Below, piece by piece: positions 30,100 through 40,122 of a stretch of 64,000 nucleotides of DNA. The notes below the pieces were generated by a model. The model did not search any database. It had not been told where the DNA came from and was given only the letters and a program-made list of their open reading frames with translations. A program made the position numbers and the translations under genes. The stretch spans positions 1 to 64,000 of the forward strand of contig NZ_JAHBBH010000002.1 of the NCBI RefSeq assembly GCF_019331735.1, read 5' to 3'. This DNA is from Bifidobacterium miconis. Its GTDB lineage: Bacteria > Actinomycetota > Actinomycetes > Actinomycetales > Bifidobacteriaceae. Positions within the stretch are counted from its first letter, which is position 1; the number at the start of each line of letters is the position of its first letter.

Positions 30100-32454
30100 T
30101 CAGGCGACGATGAAGGTCGCCGCCTTGAGATCGTCGCGGCGCGAGGAGTGTCCGATGAGCAGCTCGAATTCGCCGGGTTCGACGATGCGGTTGGCGTCCG
30201 GGTCGACGATGGTGCAGTCGGCGACGGGGATGTCGAACGCGACGGTCCTGGTTTCGCCCGGCTCGAGTGTCACACGGCGGAACGCCTTGAGCTCGCGGTC
30301 GGTCCAGCTGTACGAGGTCACCACGTCGCCGATGTACGCCTGCACGACTTCCGTGCCGGCGCGGTCGCCGGTGTTGGTCAGCGTGATTGCGGCGTGCACC
30401 GTGTCGTGCTCGCCGAACGTGCCGTCGTCGTGCGAGGCGCCGCCGGTGATCACCGGCTCGCCGTAGGCGAACGTCGTGTACGACTCGCCCTCGCCGAACG
30501 CGAACGCCGGATCCTGCGTCAGGTCGGCGTAGCGGTCGCCGTGCTGGCCGCGGATCTGGTTGTAGTAGACGGGCAGCTGGCCGGCGTGGCGCGGGAACGT
30601 GATCGGGAGCCTGCCGGACGGATTGACGAGGCCGAGAATGATTTCGGCGATCGCGCGCCCGCCCTGCATGCCCGGGCTCGGCGCCCACAGGATCGAGCCG
30701 GTGCCGGCCGCCGGATCGTTGCAGCGCTTGGCGAACACGCCGTTCGCGCCGACGATGCTCGCGGGCAGGATCTGCGGCTTGGAGCTCATCAGCACGGTGA
30801 CGAGCGGCTTGCCGGTTTCGCGCGAAACGGCGGCGAGCGCGTCGAGCAGCGCGTTCTGGCCGCCCTGCAGGTCGAGCGTGGCGGTGGAGCAGGTTTCGCC
30901 GATGAGCTGGACGACGTCGCCGACGACGGCGACGATCAGGTCGGACTGCCGTGCGTTCGCCACGGCTTCGTCGATGAGCGTCTGGTCGGCGGCGGCGGGC
31001 ACGCCGATCTTCGGCCGCGGTTGGCCGTCGGGATAGTATTCGCCGGCCGGGTCGGGCACGAGGTCGACGACGTTCGCGCCGCGCGAGTACGCGACTTCGC
31101 AGTCCGTGCCGACCAGTTCGCGCATGCCGTCGAGCACGGTGGTGATCATGCCGCGCGGCTGGCCGTCGGCCATCCAGTTGACCTGTCCGGAGCTGCCGGC
31201 CCAGTCGCCGAGCTGGTTCTGCGCGTCGTCGGCGAGCGGCCCGACGACGGCGATGCGCTTCGCGCCGGCCGCGGCCGGGCCCGCGAACGGCAGCGAACCG
31301 TCGTTGCGCAGCAATGCGACCGACTCGCGAGCCAGTTCGAGGTTGATCCGCTGGTGTTCGTCCGATCCGATCACGGTCGCGATGCGTTCGGCGTCGGGCA
31401 GTCGCGGGTCTTCGAACAGGCCGAGGCGGAACTTGACGGCGAGGATGCGCGCCACGGCTTCGTCGATGAGCGACTCGTCGAGCAGTCCGGTCTTGACGGC
31501 TTCGATCGCGCCGTCGTAGAACTGCGGCGTGGTCATGATCAGGTCGTTGCCGGCCTTGACCGCGTCGGCGGCCGCATGCACGTAGTCGGGCTTGACCTTC
31601 TGCTCCCACACGGAGCGGCCGACGTTGTCCCAGTCGGTGATGAGCATGCCGCAGTAGCCCCATGCGCCGCGCAGCTTGTCGCTCAGCATCCACTTGTTGA
31701 ACGTGACCGGCACGCCTTCGATCGACTCGTAGCCCAGCATGAACGTGCCGCAGCCTTCCCTGGCGACGCGTTCGAACGGCGGCAGGAACCACGATTCGAG
31801 CTTGCGGTGCGACAGGTCCGCCTCGGACGCGTCGCGTCCGCCCTGCGTCTCGGAATAGCCCGCGAAATGCTTCGCGCAGGCGAGGATCGCATCCTTCGGC
31901 AGCGGTTCGCCGGCCTTGGCGCCGCCCTGATAGCCCTTGACGATCGCGGAGGCGAGTTCGCCGATCAGATACGGGTCTTCGCCGAACGTCTCCCCCACTC
32001 GCCCCCAACGCGTGTCGCGGCCGATGCACAGCACCGGGGAAAACGTCCAGTGCACGCCGGTGCAGGAGACCTCCTCGGCGGTGGCGCGGCCCATCGCCTC
32101 GATCTTGTCTGGATCCCAGCTGACGGCCATGCCGAGCTGTTCGGGGAAGATCGTGCCGCCCGGCCAGAACGAATAACCGTGGATGCAGTCGTCGCCGATG
32201 ACGAGCGGGATGTTCAGGCGGGTCTTCTCGTTGACCAGCTTGACGGCCCGGGGCAGGTCTTCGGGGCTGGCGTGCAGGATGGAGCCGACGTGTCTGTCGA
32301 CGATGATGTGTTCCAGATCGCCGCTGCGCGCGTCGAGCTGCATCATCTGGCCGACTTTCTCCTCGAGCGTCATGCGGCCGATGAGGTCGGCGATGCGCTC
32401 GGCGGCGGGCAGGTCGGGGTTCTTGTACGGCATGGTGGCTGCGGTTTCGGTCAT
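30100..32454 (-). CDS. Glycoside hydrolase family 3 (beta-glucosidase-like)
   Basis: The 784-residue enzyme is intracellular (no signal peptide). The N-terminal TIM barrel includes KVGQMMQLD, the KHFAGYSETQGGRD catalytic-pocket segment and the nucleophile motif ITDWDNVG with Asp274. The alpha/beta sandwich begins near ESVALLRNDGSLPFAG, and the fibronectin III-like C-terminal domain contains GTEVVQAYIGD and KAFRRVTLEPGETRTV. It probably releases glucose or a related sugar from beta-linked oligosaccharides or plant glucosides; substrate is not predictable. The start was chosen for AAGGTG just upstream; a frame extension of 12 codons is possible. A palindromic operator lies 54 bases upstream. 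No transporter or regulator gene is adjacent. Confidence 0.93.
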   Translation of the reverse strand: MTETAATMPYKNPDLPAAERIADLIGRMTLEEKVGQMMQLDARSGDLEHIIVDRHVGSILHASPEDLPRAVKLVNEKTRLNIPLVIGDDCIHGYSFWPGGTIFPEQLGMAVSWDPDKIEAMGRATAEEVSCTGVHWTFSPVLCIGRDTRWGRVGETFGEDPYLIGELASAIVKGYQGGAKAGEPLPKDAILACAKHFAGYSETQGGRDASEADLSHRKLESWFLPPFERVAREGCGTFMLGYESIEGVPVTFNKWMLSDKLRGAWGYCGMLITDWDNVGRSVWEQKVKPDYVHAAADAVKAGNDLIMTTPQFYDGAIEAVKTGLLDESLIDEAVARILAVKFRLGLFEDPRLPDAERIATVIGSDEHQRINLELARESVALLRNDGSLPFAGPAAAGAKRIAVVGPLADDAQNQLGDWAGSSGQVNWMADGQPRGMITTVLDGMRELVGTDCEVAYSRGANVVDLVPDPAGEYYPDGQPRPKIGVPAAADQTLIDEAVANARQSDLIVAVVGDVVQLIGETCSTATLDLQGGQNALLDALAAVSRETGKPLVTVLMSSKPQILPASIVGANGVFAKRCNDPAAGTGSILWAPSPGMQGGRAIAEIILGLVNPSGRLPITFPRHAGQLPVYYNQIRGQHGDRYADLTQDPAFAFGEGESYTTFAYGEPVITGGASHDDGTFGEHDTVHAAITLTNTGDRAGTEVVQAYIGDVVTSYSWTDRELKAFRRVTLEPGETRTVAFDIPVADCTIVDPDANRIVEPGEFELLIGHSSRRDDLKAATFIVA

Positions 32455-32507
32455 GGCACCTTCGCTTTCAACGGTGAAACCAAATATCATTGACTTTAAC
32501 TACCTCT

Positions 32508-32520
32508 TGGTAATTTACCA
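32508..32520 (-). promoter_or_regulatory. Candidate operator for the GH3 gene
   Basis: TGGTAATTTACCA is a perfect 13-base palindrome (TGGTAA-N-TTACCA) about 54 bases before the GH3 ATG, where a -35 element would be expected. Size and symmetry suit a LacI- or GntR-type repressor, but none is encoded nearby. Confidence 0.5.
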
Positions 32521-32572
32521 TGATCGCGGACGCGACACGCGATGAACCGGCCACGGCCGTCCATTAACGACA

Positions 32573-32612
32573 AAGGGCGCGGAACCGCATGCGACAGCGG
32601 TTCCGCGCCCTT
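32573..32612. terminator. Terminator after purK
   Basis: The 16-bp perfect stem AAGGGCGCGGAACCGC / GCGGTTCCGCGCCCTT has an 8-base loop, 19 bases past the purK stop. It insulates the downstream GH3 promoter. Confidence 0.75.
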
Positions 32613-32630
32613 GAACGGCGATGCCCGGAC

Positions 32631-33800
32631 CTACTTCAGATCGTCCCAGCAGCCGGTCGCCTCAAGCGCGGCGACCGTGGCGGCCGTGTCGTCGGTGAGC
32701 ACGGTGATGTGGCCCATCTTGCGGTTGTGGCGCAGCTGCGCCTTGCCGTAGTCGTGCACGTTCCATTCCGGGTGTTCGGCGATCTGCGCGCGGGTCGGCA
32801 GCACATGCTGGCCGAGCACGTTGACCATCACCGCAGGGCTCAGCAGCTTCGGCTGGATGAGCGGCCAGCCGGCGATGCCGCGAATGTGCGCGTCGAACTG
32901 GTCGATCGAGCACGCCTCGATCGTGTAGTGGCCGGAGTTGTGCGGGCGCGGCGCGAGCTCGTTGACGATCACGCGGTTGTCCTTGGTGACGAACAGCTCG
33001 ATGGCGAGCGTGCCGGCCAGCTCGAAACCCTTGGCCAGTCGCAGCGCGAGTTCGTGAGCGGCCTTGGCGATTTCGGGGCTCACCTCGGCCGGCGCGATCG
33101 TCATGTGCAGGATGTTGTTGCGATGGTCGTTGCGCACGATCGGGAACGTGACGTACTGCTCGCCGTTGCCGGACACGAGAATCGACGCCTCGAACGCGAA
33201 GTCGACGAATCCTTCGAGGATGGACGGCGGGAAGCCGCCGCCGCGGTCGCCGCGCGCGCGGATCTTCTCGAGGTCGGCGTCGTTGCGCAGCACGTGCTGG
33301 CCATGGCCGTCGTAGCCGCCGGAACGGGTCTTGAGCACGCACGGATAGTGCAGTTCGTCGATCGCGGCCTCGAGCTCGTCGAAGTCGTTGACCTCGCGCC
33401 ACGGCGCGGTCTCGGTGCCGTGCTCGTTGATGAACGTCTTCTCGTGCACGCGGTCCTGCGTGACACGCAGCAGGTCGGTGCCCTGCGGCGCGGCGACGAG
33501 ATGGCGCACCTCGTCGATCGCCTCGGCGTCCACGTTCTCGAACTCGTAGGTGAGCACGTCGGACTTTTCGGCCAGATCGTGGATGGCGGTCTTGTCGTCG
33601 TACTCGCCGACGATCTGGAAGTCGGCCACCTGCGCGGTCGGGCAGTCCGGGGTCGGGTCGAGCACGCCGATGCGGAAGCCCATGTACTTGGCGGACAAGG
33701 CCATCATGCGGCCGAGCTGGCCGCCGCCGATGATGCCGATCGTGGCCCCCGGCTGCAGCATCTTGACCGCGCCGTGGGTTTCCTCAGACAAGCTGGGCAT
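32631..33800 (-). CDS. purK: N5-carboxyaminoimidazole ribonucleotide synthase
   Basis: The 389-residue ATP-grasp enzyme makes N5-CAIR from AIR, bicarbonate and ATP. It has the N-domain [17 protein letters not shown], the ATP-grasp segment [45 protein letters not shown] and a C-terminal domain. I chose the ATG at 33800 (AGGTGG about 9 bases upstream), which overlaps the end of purE by 17 bases. An earlier in-frame start at 33833 and a later ATG at 33761 are possible. It is partnered with purE. Confidence 0.95.
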   Translation of the reverse strand: MPSLSEETHGAVKMLQPGATIGIIGGGQLGRMMALSAKYMGFRIGVLDPTPDCPTAQVADFQIVGEYDDKTAIHDLAEKSDVLTYEFENVDAEAIDEVRHLVAAPQGTDLLRVTQDRVHEKTFINEHGTETAPWREVNDFDELEAAIDELHYPCVLKTRSGGYDGHGQHVLRNDADLEKIRARGDRGGGFPPSILEGFVDFAFEASILVSGNGEQYVTFPIVRNDHRNNILHMTIAPAEVSPEIAKAAHELALRLAKGFELAGTLAIELFVTKDNRVIVNELAPRPHNSGHYTIEACSIDQFDAHIRGIAGWPLIQPKLLSPAVMVNVLGQHVLPTRAQIAEHPEWNVHDYGKAQLRHNRKMGHITVLTDDTAATVAALEATGCWDDLK

Positions 33801-34281
33801 TGGATTCAGCCACCTTTTCCTTGAGTCCGTCACGGTATTCCTGCAGCGCGTTCGCGAGCCGCTCGTCGTTGGTGGAGAGGATCTGCACCGCGAGCAGGCC
33901 GGCGTTGGTCGCGCCCGAGTTGCCGACCGCCGTGGTGGCGACCGGGATGCCGCCGGGCATCTGCACGATGGACAGCAGCGAGTCCCAACCGGACAGGGCG
34001 TGGGAGCGCACCGGCACGCCGATGACGGGCAGCGTGGTCTGCGCCGCGACCATGCCGGGCAGGTGGGCCGCGCCGCCGGCGCCGGCGATGATGACCTTGA
34101 AGCCGTTGCCGCGCGCGTTGTGCGCGAATTCGCCCATGAGTTCGGGCGTGCGGTGGGCGGAGATGACCTGCTTGTGATAGGGCACGCCGAACTGGTCGAG
34201 GATGTCGCACGCGTGCTTCATCGTCTCCCAGTCGCTGGCCGATCCCATGATGACTGCCACTTCGGGCTTGCCGTCTGCCAT
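33784..34281 (-). CDS. purE: N5-CAIR mutase
   Basis: The 165-residue protein moves the carboxyl group of N5-CAIR to give CAIR. It has the class I PurE motifs [44 protein letters not shown] and [23 protein letters not shown]. The ATG follows GGAGGTTCTT. It is the first gene of a purE-purK pair with overlapping ends. Confidence 0.98.
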   Translation of the reverse strand: MADGKPEVAVIMGSASDWETMKHACDILDQFGVPYHKQVISAHRTPELMGEFAHNARGNGFKVIIAGAGGAAHLPGMVAAQTTLPVIGVPVRSHALSGWDSLLSIVQMPGGIPVATTAVGNSGATNAGLLAVQILSTNDERLANALQEYRDGLKEKVAESNAQLV

Positions 34282-34427
34282 AAGAACCTCCGAAAGCGGA
34301 AAAACACAATAAGTACGTTTCAACTGTACGCAAGGCGGGCTACAGACGGAGCCCCGCCGCCGGCCCGGTGTCGGGCCCGCGCCGGCCGGGACGCACGCCG
34401 GGCGGCCGGCCGACGCCCGATCGGCCG

Positions 34428-34973
34428 TCAGTCAGCCGTCGGCTGGTCGTCGATGCTGAGCAGGCCGCGCAGCCAGTCGAGTTCGGCCGCAAGTTCGGCA
34501 TCGTGCACGGCGATGATGCCGCGGCGGTACGGATCGTCGATCTGCTCGGCGGACAGCGGATTGCCGGCGTCGCAGTAGAAATAGTGCACGTCGCCGTGCG
34601 ACAGGTAGTCGTACCGGCGGCGCAGCACCGCGTCGCGGTCGGCCCGGTCCGGCACGACGGACAGGAACGTGAGCACGACCGTCCATCGCGTGAAGTCGGT
34701 GACGTTGAATCCGCCGGCGTTCTTCAGTTCGTCGACGAGCCGGTCGCGGCCGGCGTCGAGCAGCGTGAACAGCCGGCGCTGGCGTCCGTCGCGGATCTGT
34801 GACTCTTCGGCGATCAGTCCGGCCGCGACGAGACGGCCGGTCGCCGGGTAGATCGCGCCGTCGCTGAACCTGCGCGCGTATCCCTGCAACTGCTCCATCT
34901 TCTTGCGCAGCTCGTAGCCGCACATGGCGCGCTCCGACAGGAATCCCAGAATCATCATCTCGATCAGGCTCAT
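34428..34973 (-). CDS. PadR-family transcriptional regulator
   Basis: The 181-residue protein has an N-terminal winged helix typical of Pad[27 protein letters not shown], then [23 protein letters not shown] with the wing [18 protein letters not shown]-terminal helical domain follows (~95-181) and makes it the longer, subfamily-2-like type. The start at 34973 is favoured because TATACT sits exactly 7 bases upstream (leaderless), and a palindromic operator overlaps that -10 box, suggesting autoregulation. No efflux pump or other obvious target gene is adjacent. Confidence 0.88.
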   Translation of the reverse strand: MSLIEMMILGFLSERAMCGYELRKKMEQLQGYARRFSDGAIYPATGRLVAAGLIAEESQIRDGRQRRLFTLLDAGRDRLVDELKNAGGFNVTDFTRWTVVLTFLSVVPDRADRDAVLRRRYDYLSHGDVHYFYCDAGNPLSAEQIDDPYRRGIIAVHDAELAAELDWLRGLLSIDDQPTAD

Positions 34974-34980
34974 ACGGATG

Positions 34981-35002
34981 AGTATATCTCGTTTCGACAT
35001 AT
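34981..35002 (-). promoter_or_regulatory. PadR promoter with overlapping operator
   Basis: The -10 box TATACT (34981-34986, minus strand) overlaps the imperfect palindrome ATATCTCG-TTT-CGACATAT (34984-35002), which has one mismatch between arms. The geometry fits repression by the gene's own product. Confidence 0.55.
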
Positions 35003-35143
35003 CAGATCGGGGCATTCGCCCACGGCGTCACCGGCAGGCCATCGGCACGCCATCTCCACGTCACCGACTGGCCGCCGGACCGTCGCCCGACGTCGTCGGA
35101 CGGGCACGTCGCACGACGCAACACGGCGCCGCACGACGACATA

Positions 35144-35199
35144 CGACGAAAGGCCCCGTCGAATCCGCGTGGTGCGGACCCGACGGGGCCTCGTTTCGT
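35144..35199. terminator. Terminator after aspS
   Basis: ACGAAAGGCCCCGTCG pairs with CGACGGGGCCTCGTTTCGT around a 19-base loop, about 37 bases past the aspS stop. It has T-rich ends on both strands. Confidence 0.75.
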
Positions 35200-35235
35200 C
35201 AATCAGCCGTCAATCGGCGACGATCATGGGAACGC

Positions 35236-37032
35236 TCAGTCCTCGTCCTCCGGATCGTAGTCAACGCCGGTCTCGGCGCGCTGCTCGTCCGTGATCGGAG
35301 CCGGGGCACCGGTCAGCGGATCGCGGCCGCCGCCGGCCTTCGGGAAGGCGATGACGTCGCGGATGGTGTCCGCGCCGGCCAGAATCGACACGGTGCGATC
35401 CCAGCCGAGCGCGATGCCCGCGTGCGGCGGGGCGCCGAACTTGAACGCGTCGAGCAGGAAGCCGAACTTCTCCTTGGCCTCGTCCGGCCCGATGCCGAGC
35501 ACGTTGAGGACGCGGTCCTGGATGTCGTCGCGGTGGATACGCACCGAACCGCCGCCCATCTCCTCGCCGTTGCAGACGATGTCGTAGGAGTCGGACATGG
35601 CGTGCTCCGGGTCCTGATCGAACTTGTCGATCCAGTCCTTGCTCGGCATGGTGAACGGGTGGTGCATGGAGGTCCACTTGGAGTGGCCGACCGCCACGTC
35701 GTCGTCGTCCGGATCGTCGGTCGGCTTGAACAGCGGGAAGTCGACGACCCACGTGAACGCGAACTTCTTCGGGTCAAGCAGGCCTTCGCGGCGGGCCAGC
35801 TCCACGCGCACGGCGCCGAGCAGCAGCTGCGAGGACTCGCGGGAGCCTGCGGCGAAGAACACGGCATCGCCCGGCTCGGCGCCGACGGCCTCGCGCAGGC
35901 CGTTGCGCTCCTCTTCGGACAGGTTCTTGGCGACGGGGCCCTTGAGCTCGCCGTCCTCGGCGAAGACCACGTACGCGAGGCCCTTGGCGCCGCGCTGCTT
36001 GGCCCACTCCTGCCACGCGTCGAACTGGCGGCGCGGGGTGGCGGCGCCGCCCTTGAAGACGACGGCGCCCACATACGGGGCCTGGAAGACGCGGAACGGC
36101 GTGTTCCTGAAGTAGTCGGTCAGCTCGACGAGCGGGTTGCCGAAGCGCAGGTCCGGCTTGTCGGAGCCGTACTTGTCCATGGCCTCCTGCCACGAGATAC
36201 GCGGCAGCGGCAGCTGGACGTCGTAGCCGGCGACCTTCCAGATGGCGGCGATGACCTTCTCGGCCATGGCCATCACGTCCTCCTGGTCCACGAAGCCCAT
36301 CTCCATGTCGAGCTGGGTGAACTCGGGCTGGCGATCGGCGCGGAAGTCCTCGTCGCGGTAGCAGCGGGCAAGCTGGTAGTAGCGCTCGACGCCGGAGACC
36401 ATGAGCAGCTGCTTGAGCAGCTGCGGGGACTGCGGCAGCGCATACCACGAGCCCGGCACCAGACGGGCCGGCACGAGGAAGTCGCGGGCGCCTTCCGGCG
36501 TGGACTTGATGAACGTCGGGGTCTCGACCTCGGTGAAGTTCATCTCCTCGAGCGCGTGGCGGGCGGCCTTGGCCATGTCGGAGCGCAGCTTGAGGTTGTG
36601 CTGCATGGACGGGCGGCGCAGGTCGAGGTAGCGGTACTTCAAGCGCACGTCCTCGCCCGGCAGCTTGTTCTCGGACTCGTTCTCGAGCGCGGTGGACACC
36701 TGGAACGGCAGGGCGTCGGACTTGGCGAGGATCTCGATGGACTCGGCCACGACCTCGATCTTGCCGGTGGCCAGATGCGTGTTCTCGTTGCCGTCCGGAC
36801 GCAGGCGCACCTCGCCGACGACCTGGATGACGAACTCGGAGCGCAGCGGGCGGGCCATCTCCTCGTCGTAGATGACGACCTGCACCAGACCGGTGTTGTC
36901 GCGCAGATCGATGAAGGCCACGCCGCCGTGGTCGCGGCGACGGTCGACCCAACCGGCGAGGGTCACCTTCTGGCCGACGAGCGCCTCGGTGACGTCGGTT
37001 GCATGATGTGTTCTGTAAGCCGTCTGGCTCAT
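35236..37032 (-). CDS. aspS: Aspartyl-tRNA synthetase
   Basis: The 598-residue class IIb synthetase has the N-terminal OB-fold anticodon domain ([23 protein letters not shown]), motif 2 in [23 protein letters not shown], a GAD insertion domain, and motif 3 [15 protein letters not shown] near the C-terminus. The size is that of the bacterial type. The start (ATG with AGAGGAAGC upstream) overlaps the hisS stop as ATGA, so hisS-aspS are coupled. Whether it also charges tRNA-Asn cannot be decided here. Confidence 0.98.
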   Translation of the reverse strand: MSQTAYRTHHATDVTEALVGQKVTLAGWVDRRRDHGGVAFIDLRDNTGLVQVVIYDEEMARPLRSEFVIQVVGEVRLRPDGNENTHLATGKIEVVAESIEILAKSDALPFQVSTALENESENKLPGEDVRLKYRYLDLRRPSMQHNLKLRSDMAKAARHALEEMNFTEVETPTFIKSTPEGARDFLVPARLVPGSWYALPQSPQLLKQLLMVSGVERYYQLARCYRDEDFRADRQPEFTQLDMEMGFVDQEDVMAMAEKVIAAIWKVAGYDVQLPLPRISWQEAMDKYGSDKPDLRFGNPLVELTDYFRNTPFRVFQAPYVGAVVFKGGAATPRRQFDAWQEWAKQRGAKGLAYVVFAEDGELKGPVAKNLSEEERNGLREAVGAEPGDAVFFAAGSRESSQLLLGAVRVELARREGLLDPKKFAFTWVVDFPLFKPTDDPDDDDVAVGHSKWTSMHHPFTMPSKDWIDKFDQDPEHAMSDSYDIVCNGEEMGGGSVRIHRDDIQDRVLNVLGIGPDEAKEKFGFLLDAFKFGAPPHAGIALGWDRTVSILAGADTIRDVIAFPKAGGGRDPLTGAPAPITDEQRAETGVDYDPEDED

Positions 37033-38432
37033 GCTTCCTCTACTCCTTTGATTTCCACGGTTTGCCGGGCCACCAGCGTATCCGGCTCCCAAGACTGCGC
37101 ATCGGCCTGCGTCTGCTCGCCGGTGACGATGTTCTTGACTTCGTCGTGAGCGTTCTCATCGGCCTTGTCCGCCGGGAACCACACGTACGGGATGCCGAGC
37201 TTGTCGGCGTACTTGATCTGCTTGCCGAGCTTGGCCGCGGTGGGGGCCACGTCGGCGGCGATGCCGCGCTCGCGCAGCGCGTTCGCGATCAGGTTCGACG
37301 CGGGACGATCCTCCTCGTTCCAGACGGCCACGAGCACGGCCGCCGGCGAGACGCGGCTGGCGTGCGCACCGGCCGTGTGCAGCATGTACGACACGAGGCG
37401 GGACAGGCCGATTGACAGGCCGACGCCCGGATACTTGCGGTTGCCCTGCGAGGCGAGGTTGTCGTAGCGGCCGCCCGAGCAGATCGAGCCGAGCGCCGAC
37501 GCTCCGTCGAGGAACGTCTCGTAGACGGAACCGGTGTAGTAGTCGAGACCGCGGGCGATCTTGAGGTCGGCGATCACCGAGCCGGGGCGGATGCGGGCCG
37601 CCTCGTCGACGATCATCGCGAGCGTGTCCAGTCCCTGCCTCGCCAGCGCGTACGCGTCGGAATCGGACGCGATGCCGTGCGCCTCGCACAGCGCGTCGAA
37701 CTTGGCGGACAGCTCCGCGCCGTCGGCGGCGGTCAGGTCGGCCAGCTCGAGGCAGGCGCGCGCCTGCGCCTCGCTCGCGCCGCAGCCTTCGACCAGCAGC
37801 TTGGCGACTTCGTCCGCACCGATCTTGTCGAGCTTGTCGATCTCGCGCAGCACGCCCTCGATGTCGGTCAGGCCGAGACCGCGGTAGAAGCCCTCGGACA
37901 GCTTGCGGTTGTTCGCGTGCACGGTCGCCTTCGGCAGGCCGAACTCGCGCAGGCGCTCCAGCGCGGAGACCATCACCAGCGGCAGCTCGACCTCGTAGTG
38001 GTCGGGCAGGTCGCCCTGGCCGATCACGTCGATGTCGGCCTGCACGAACTCGCGGAAACGGCCCTCCTGCGGACGCTCGCCGCGCCAGACCTTCTGGATC
38101 TGCCAACGCTTGAACGGGAAGGCGAGATCGCCGGAATGCTCGACCACGTACCGGCTCAGCGGCACGGTGAGGTCGAAGTGCAGGCCGAGACGGTCCTCGA
38201 CCGGGGTGTCGTTCTCCTGACCGACCTCCTGCAGGCGGCTCAGCAGGTAAATCTCCTTGCTGGTCTCGCCTTTCTTGAGCAGGCTGGAACCCTGCTCCAC
38301 CGCGCGGGTCTCGATGCCGATGAACCCGTTGAGCTCGAATACCCTACGTAGCGTGTCGATGACACGCTGCTCCACGACACGTTCAGAGGGGAGCCACTCT
38401 GGAAATCCTGAAATAGATGCGCCTTTAGCCAC
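37029..38432 (-). CDS. hisS: Histidyl-tRNA synthetase
   Basis: The 467-residue class II synthetase has motif 1 in [29 protein letters not shown], motif 2 in [29 protein letters not shown], the histidine-binding [14 protein letters not shown], and motif 3 in [18 protein letters not shown]. The C-terminal anticodon domain begins near residue 355. The start is GTG at 38430-38432; TATTAT lies 8 bases upstream on the same strand, so a very short or absent leader is likely. The gene is first in a hisS-aspS pair. Confidence 0.98.
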   Translation of the reverse strand: MAKGASISGFPEWLPSERVVEQRVIDTLRRVFELNGFIGIETRAVEQGSSLLKKGETSKEIYLLSRLQEVGQENDTPVEDRLGLHFDLTVPLSRYVVEHSGDLAFPFKRWQIQKVWRGERPQEGRFREFVQADIDVIGQGDLPDHYEVELPLVMVSALERLREFGLPKATVHANNRKLSEGFYRGLGLTDIEGVLREIDKLDKIGADEVAKLLVEGCGASEAQARACLELADLTAADGAELSAKFDALCEAHGIASDSDAYALARQGLDTLAMIVDEAARIRPGSVIADLKIARGLDYYTGSVYETFLDGASALGSICSGGRYDNLASQGNRKYPGVGLSIGLSRLVSYMLHTAGAHASRVSPAAVLVAVWNEEDRPASNLIANALRERGIAADVAPTAAKLGKQIKYADKLGIPYVWFPADKADENAHDEVKNIVTGEQTQADAQSWEPDTLVARQTVEIKGVEEA

Positions 38433-38439
38433 GGTTCCC

Positions 38440-38446
38440 TATAATA
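38440..38446. promoter_or_regulatory. Shared -10 region of divergent hisS and DUF349 promoters
   Basis: TATAAT reads on the plus strand at 38440-38445, and TATTAT on the minus strand at 38441-38446. Both genes diverge from this 104-base gap, so polymerase at one promoter would exclude the other. Confidence 0.5.
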
Positions 38447-38536
38447 AGGGAGGTTGCGGAAAACGCGGAGCCGGCTTTCGGCCGGGAACGCACGTTTTGC
38501 AACCCCTCTACCACCTTGTAGCTTAAGGAGCTGGCC

Positions 38537-39991
38537 ATGGCCGACGAGAACGTCACCGAAGAGAAGAACACCGAAACCACCGGACAGGCGAGCACGCCCG
38601 CCCCTGAGTCACAGGCCAGCGCCAAGCCCGCACAGCCGACACCCGCAAGCATGCCGAAGCCGCACGCGCCGTCCCCGGCCGCGTTCGCCAAGAAGGCCGC
38701 GCACCCGCACGCCTCCGCCCCGGCCCCGGCCAACGACGCCTACACCGAGGCCGACGTCAAGGCCGCCGAGGCGTTCGGCCGCGTCGACGACAACGGCACC
38801 GTCTTCGTCAAGGACGGCGAGGGCGAGCGCGAGGTCGGCCAGTTCCCGGACGTGTCCAAGGAGGAGGCGCTGGCGCTGTACGCCCGCCGCTTCCTGGACC
38901 TCAAGGCGAAGCTGAACCTGCTGGCGAACCGTCTGAAGGCGTCCAACGTCAAGCCGCGCGAGATCGACGAGTCGCTCAAGTCGCTCGCCGAGGAGACCGC
39001 CGAGCCGGCCGTGGTCGGCGACATCGCCGCCCTCAAGGCGCAGTTCGAGTCGCTCAAGGCCGAAGGCGCCGCCAAGAAGGCCCAGCTGGCCGAGGCCCGC
39101 AAGGCCGCCGTGGCCAAGGCCGTCGAGGAGCGCACCGCGATCGTCGTCAAGGCCGAGGAGCTGGCCGCCTCGCTGGGCGAGAACACGAACTGGCGTTCCA
39201 CCGCCGACAAGTTCCGCTCCCTGTTCGACCAGTGGCAGGAGCACCAGCGCACGAGCGGCGTGCGCATCGACAAGACCGAGGCGGACGCGCTGTGGAAGCG
39301 CTTCTCCGCGGCCCGCACCAAGTTCAATCAGGGCCGCCGCAAGTGGGCGCAGGAGCGCGACAACGAGCGCAACGCCGCCAAGGAGGCCAAGGAGGCGATC
39401 ATCGCCGAGGCGAACGAGTTGAAGGATTCGACCGCCTGGGGCGAGACCTCCCGCAAGTTCAACGAGCTGATGGACCGTTGGAAGCAGGCCGGCCGCGCCG
39501 GCCGCAACGAGGACGACGCCCTGTGGGCGCAGTTCCGCGCCGCCGCCGACACGTTCTTCAACGCGCGTCAGGCCGACCGCGACCAGATCTCCTCCTCCGA
39601 GAAGGAGAACCTCGCCAAGAAGGAGGAGCTGCTCGCCAAGGCCGAGGCGCTCGTCCCGGTCGCCGACGAGGCCGCCGCGAAGAAGGCCCGTCAGGCCCTC
39701 GCCGCCATTCAGGAGGAGTGGGACCAGATCGGCTACGTGCCGCGCGACGACATGCGCCGCATCGAGGGCCGCCTCGACGCGGTCGACAAGCAGATCAAGG
39801 CCGTCGAGGACGCCGCCTGGAAGAAGACCGACCCAGAGGCCGACGCCCGCAAGTCCAGCTTCGAGGAGCAGCTCAACGCGCAGCTCGCCGAGCTGAACGA
39901 GAAGATCGCCGCCGAGTCCGATCCGAAGAAGAAGGCCAAGCTTGAGGCCGAGAAGGCCACCAAGGAGCAGTGGCTGAACGCCATCAAGTAG
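38537..39991 (+). CDS. DUF349 coiled-coil protein
   Basis: The 484-residue, highly charged, Ala/Lys/Glu-rich protein has a disordered Pro/Ala N-terminus (~1-70). At least three DUF349-type helical repeats follow, each with a Trp and an aromatic ending (NWRSTADKFRSLFDQWQE; TAWGETSRKFNELMDRWKQAG; ALWAQFRAAADTFFNARQ). The C-terminus is a coiled coil. No enzymatic motif or membrane segment is present. DUF349 proteins are common in actinobacteria; the role is not established. The strong ribosome site AAGGAG and the GC-rich, lysine-heavy codon use suggest high expression. Confidence 0.9.
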   Translation: MADENVTEEKNTETTGQASTPAPESQASAKPAQPTPASMPKPHAPSPAAFAKKAAHPHASAPAPANDAYTEADVKAAEAFGRVDDNGTVFVKDGEGEREVGQFPDVSKEEALALYARRFLDLKAKLNLLANRLKASNVKPREIDESLKSLAEETAEPAVVGDIAALKAQFESLKAEGAAKKAQLAEARKAAVAKAVEERTAIVVKAEELAASLGENTNWRSTADKFRSLFDQWQEHQRTSGVRIDKTEADALWKRFSAARTKFNQGRRKWAQERDNERNAAKEAKEAIIAEANELKDSTAWGETSRKFNELMDRWKQAGRAGRNEDDALWAQFRAAADTFFNARQADRDQISSSEKENLAKKEELLAKAEALVPVADEAAAKKARQALAAIQEEWDQIGYVPRDDMRRIEGRLDAVDKQIKAVEDAAWKKTDPEADARKSSFEEQLNAQLAELNEKIAAESDPKKKAKLEAEKATKEQWLNAIK

Positions 39992-40036
39992 CGGGCCCGC
40001 CCGGCGCCGGCAGGCGCCGATGAGCCGCCGATAAGC

Positions 40037-40094
40037 AAAGATCCCCTCCGCTTCAATCACGCAAGACGTGAACGAAGCGGAAGGGATTTTTTCG
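40037..40094. terminator. Bidirectional terminator between DUF349 gene and siderophore reductase gene
   Basis: AAAGATCCCCTCCGCTTC pairs with GAAGCGGAAGGGATTTTTT around an irregular loop. It carries T-runs for both convergent genes. Confidence 0.8.
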
Positions 40095-40122
40095 TATTGT
40101 TCGTATCGCCCGACGGCTGCCG

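Noticed and set aside
34974..35015. Longer start for the PadR gene
   Set aside because: The -10 box and operator lie within the extension, and PadR proteins normally begin at the [16 protein letters not shown] sequence.
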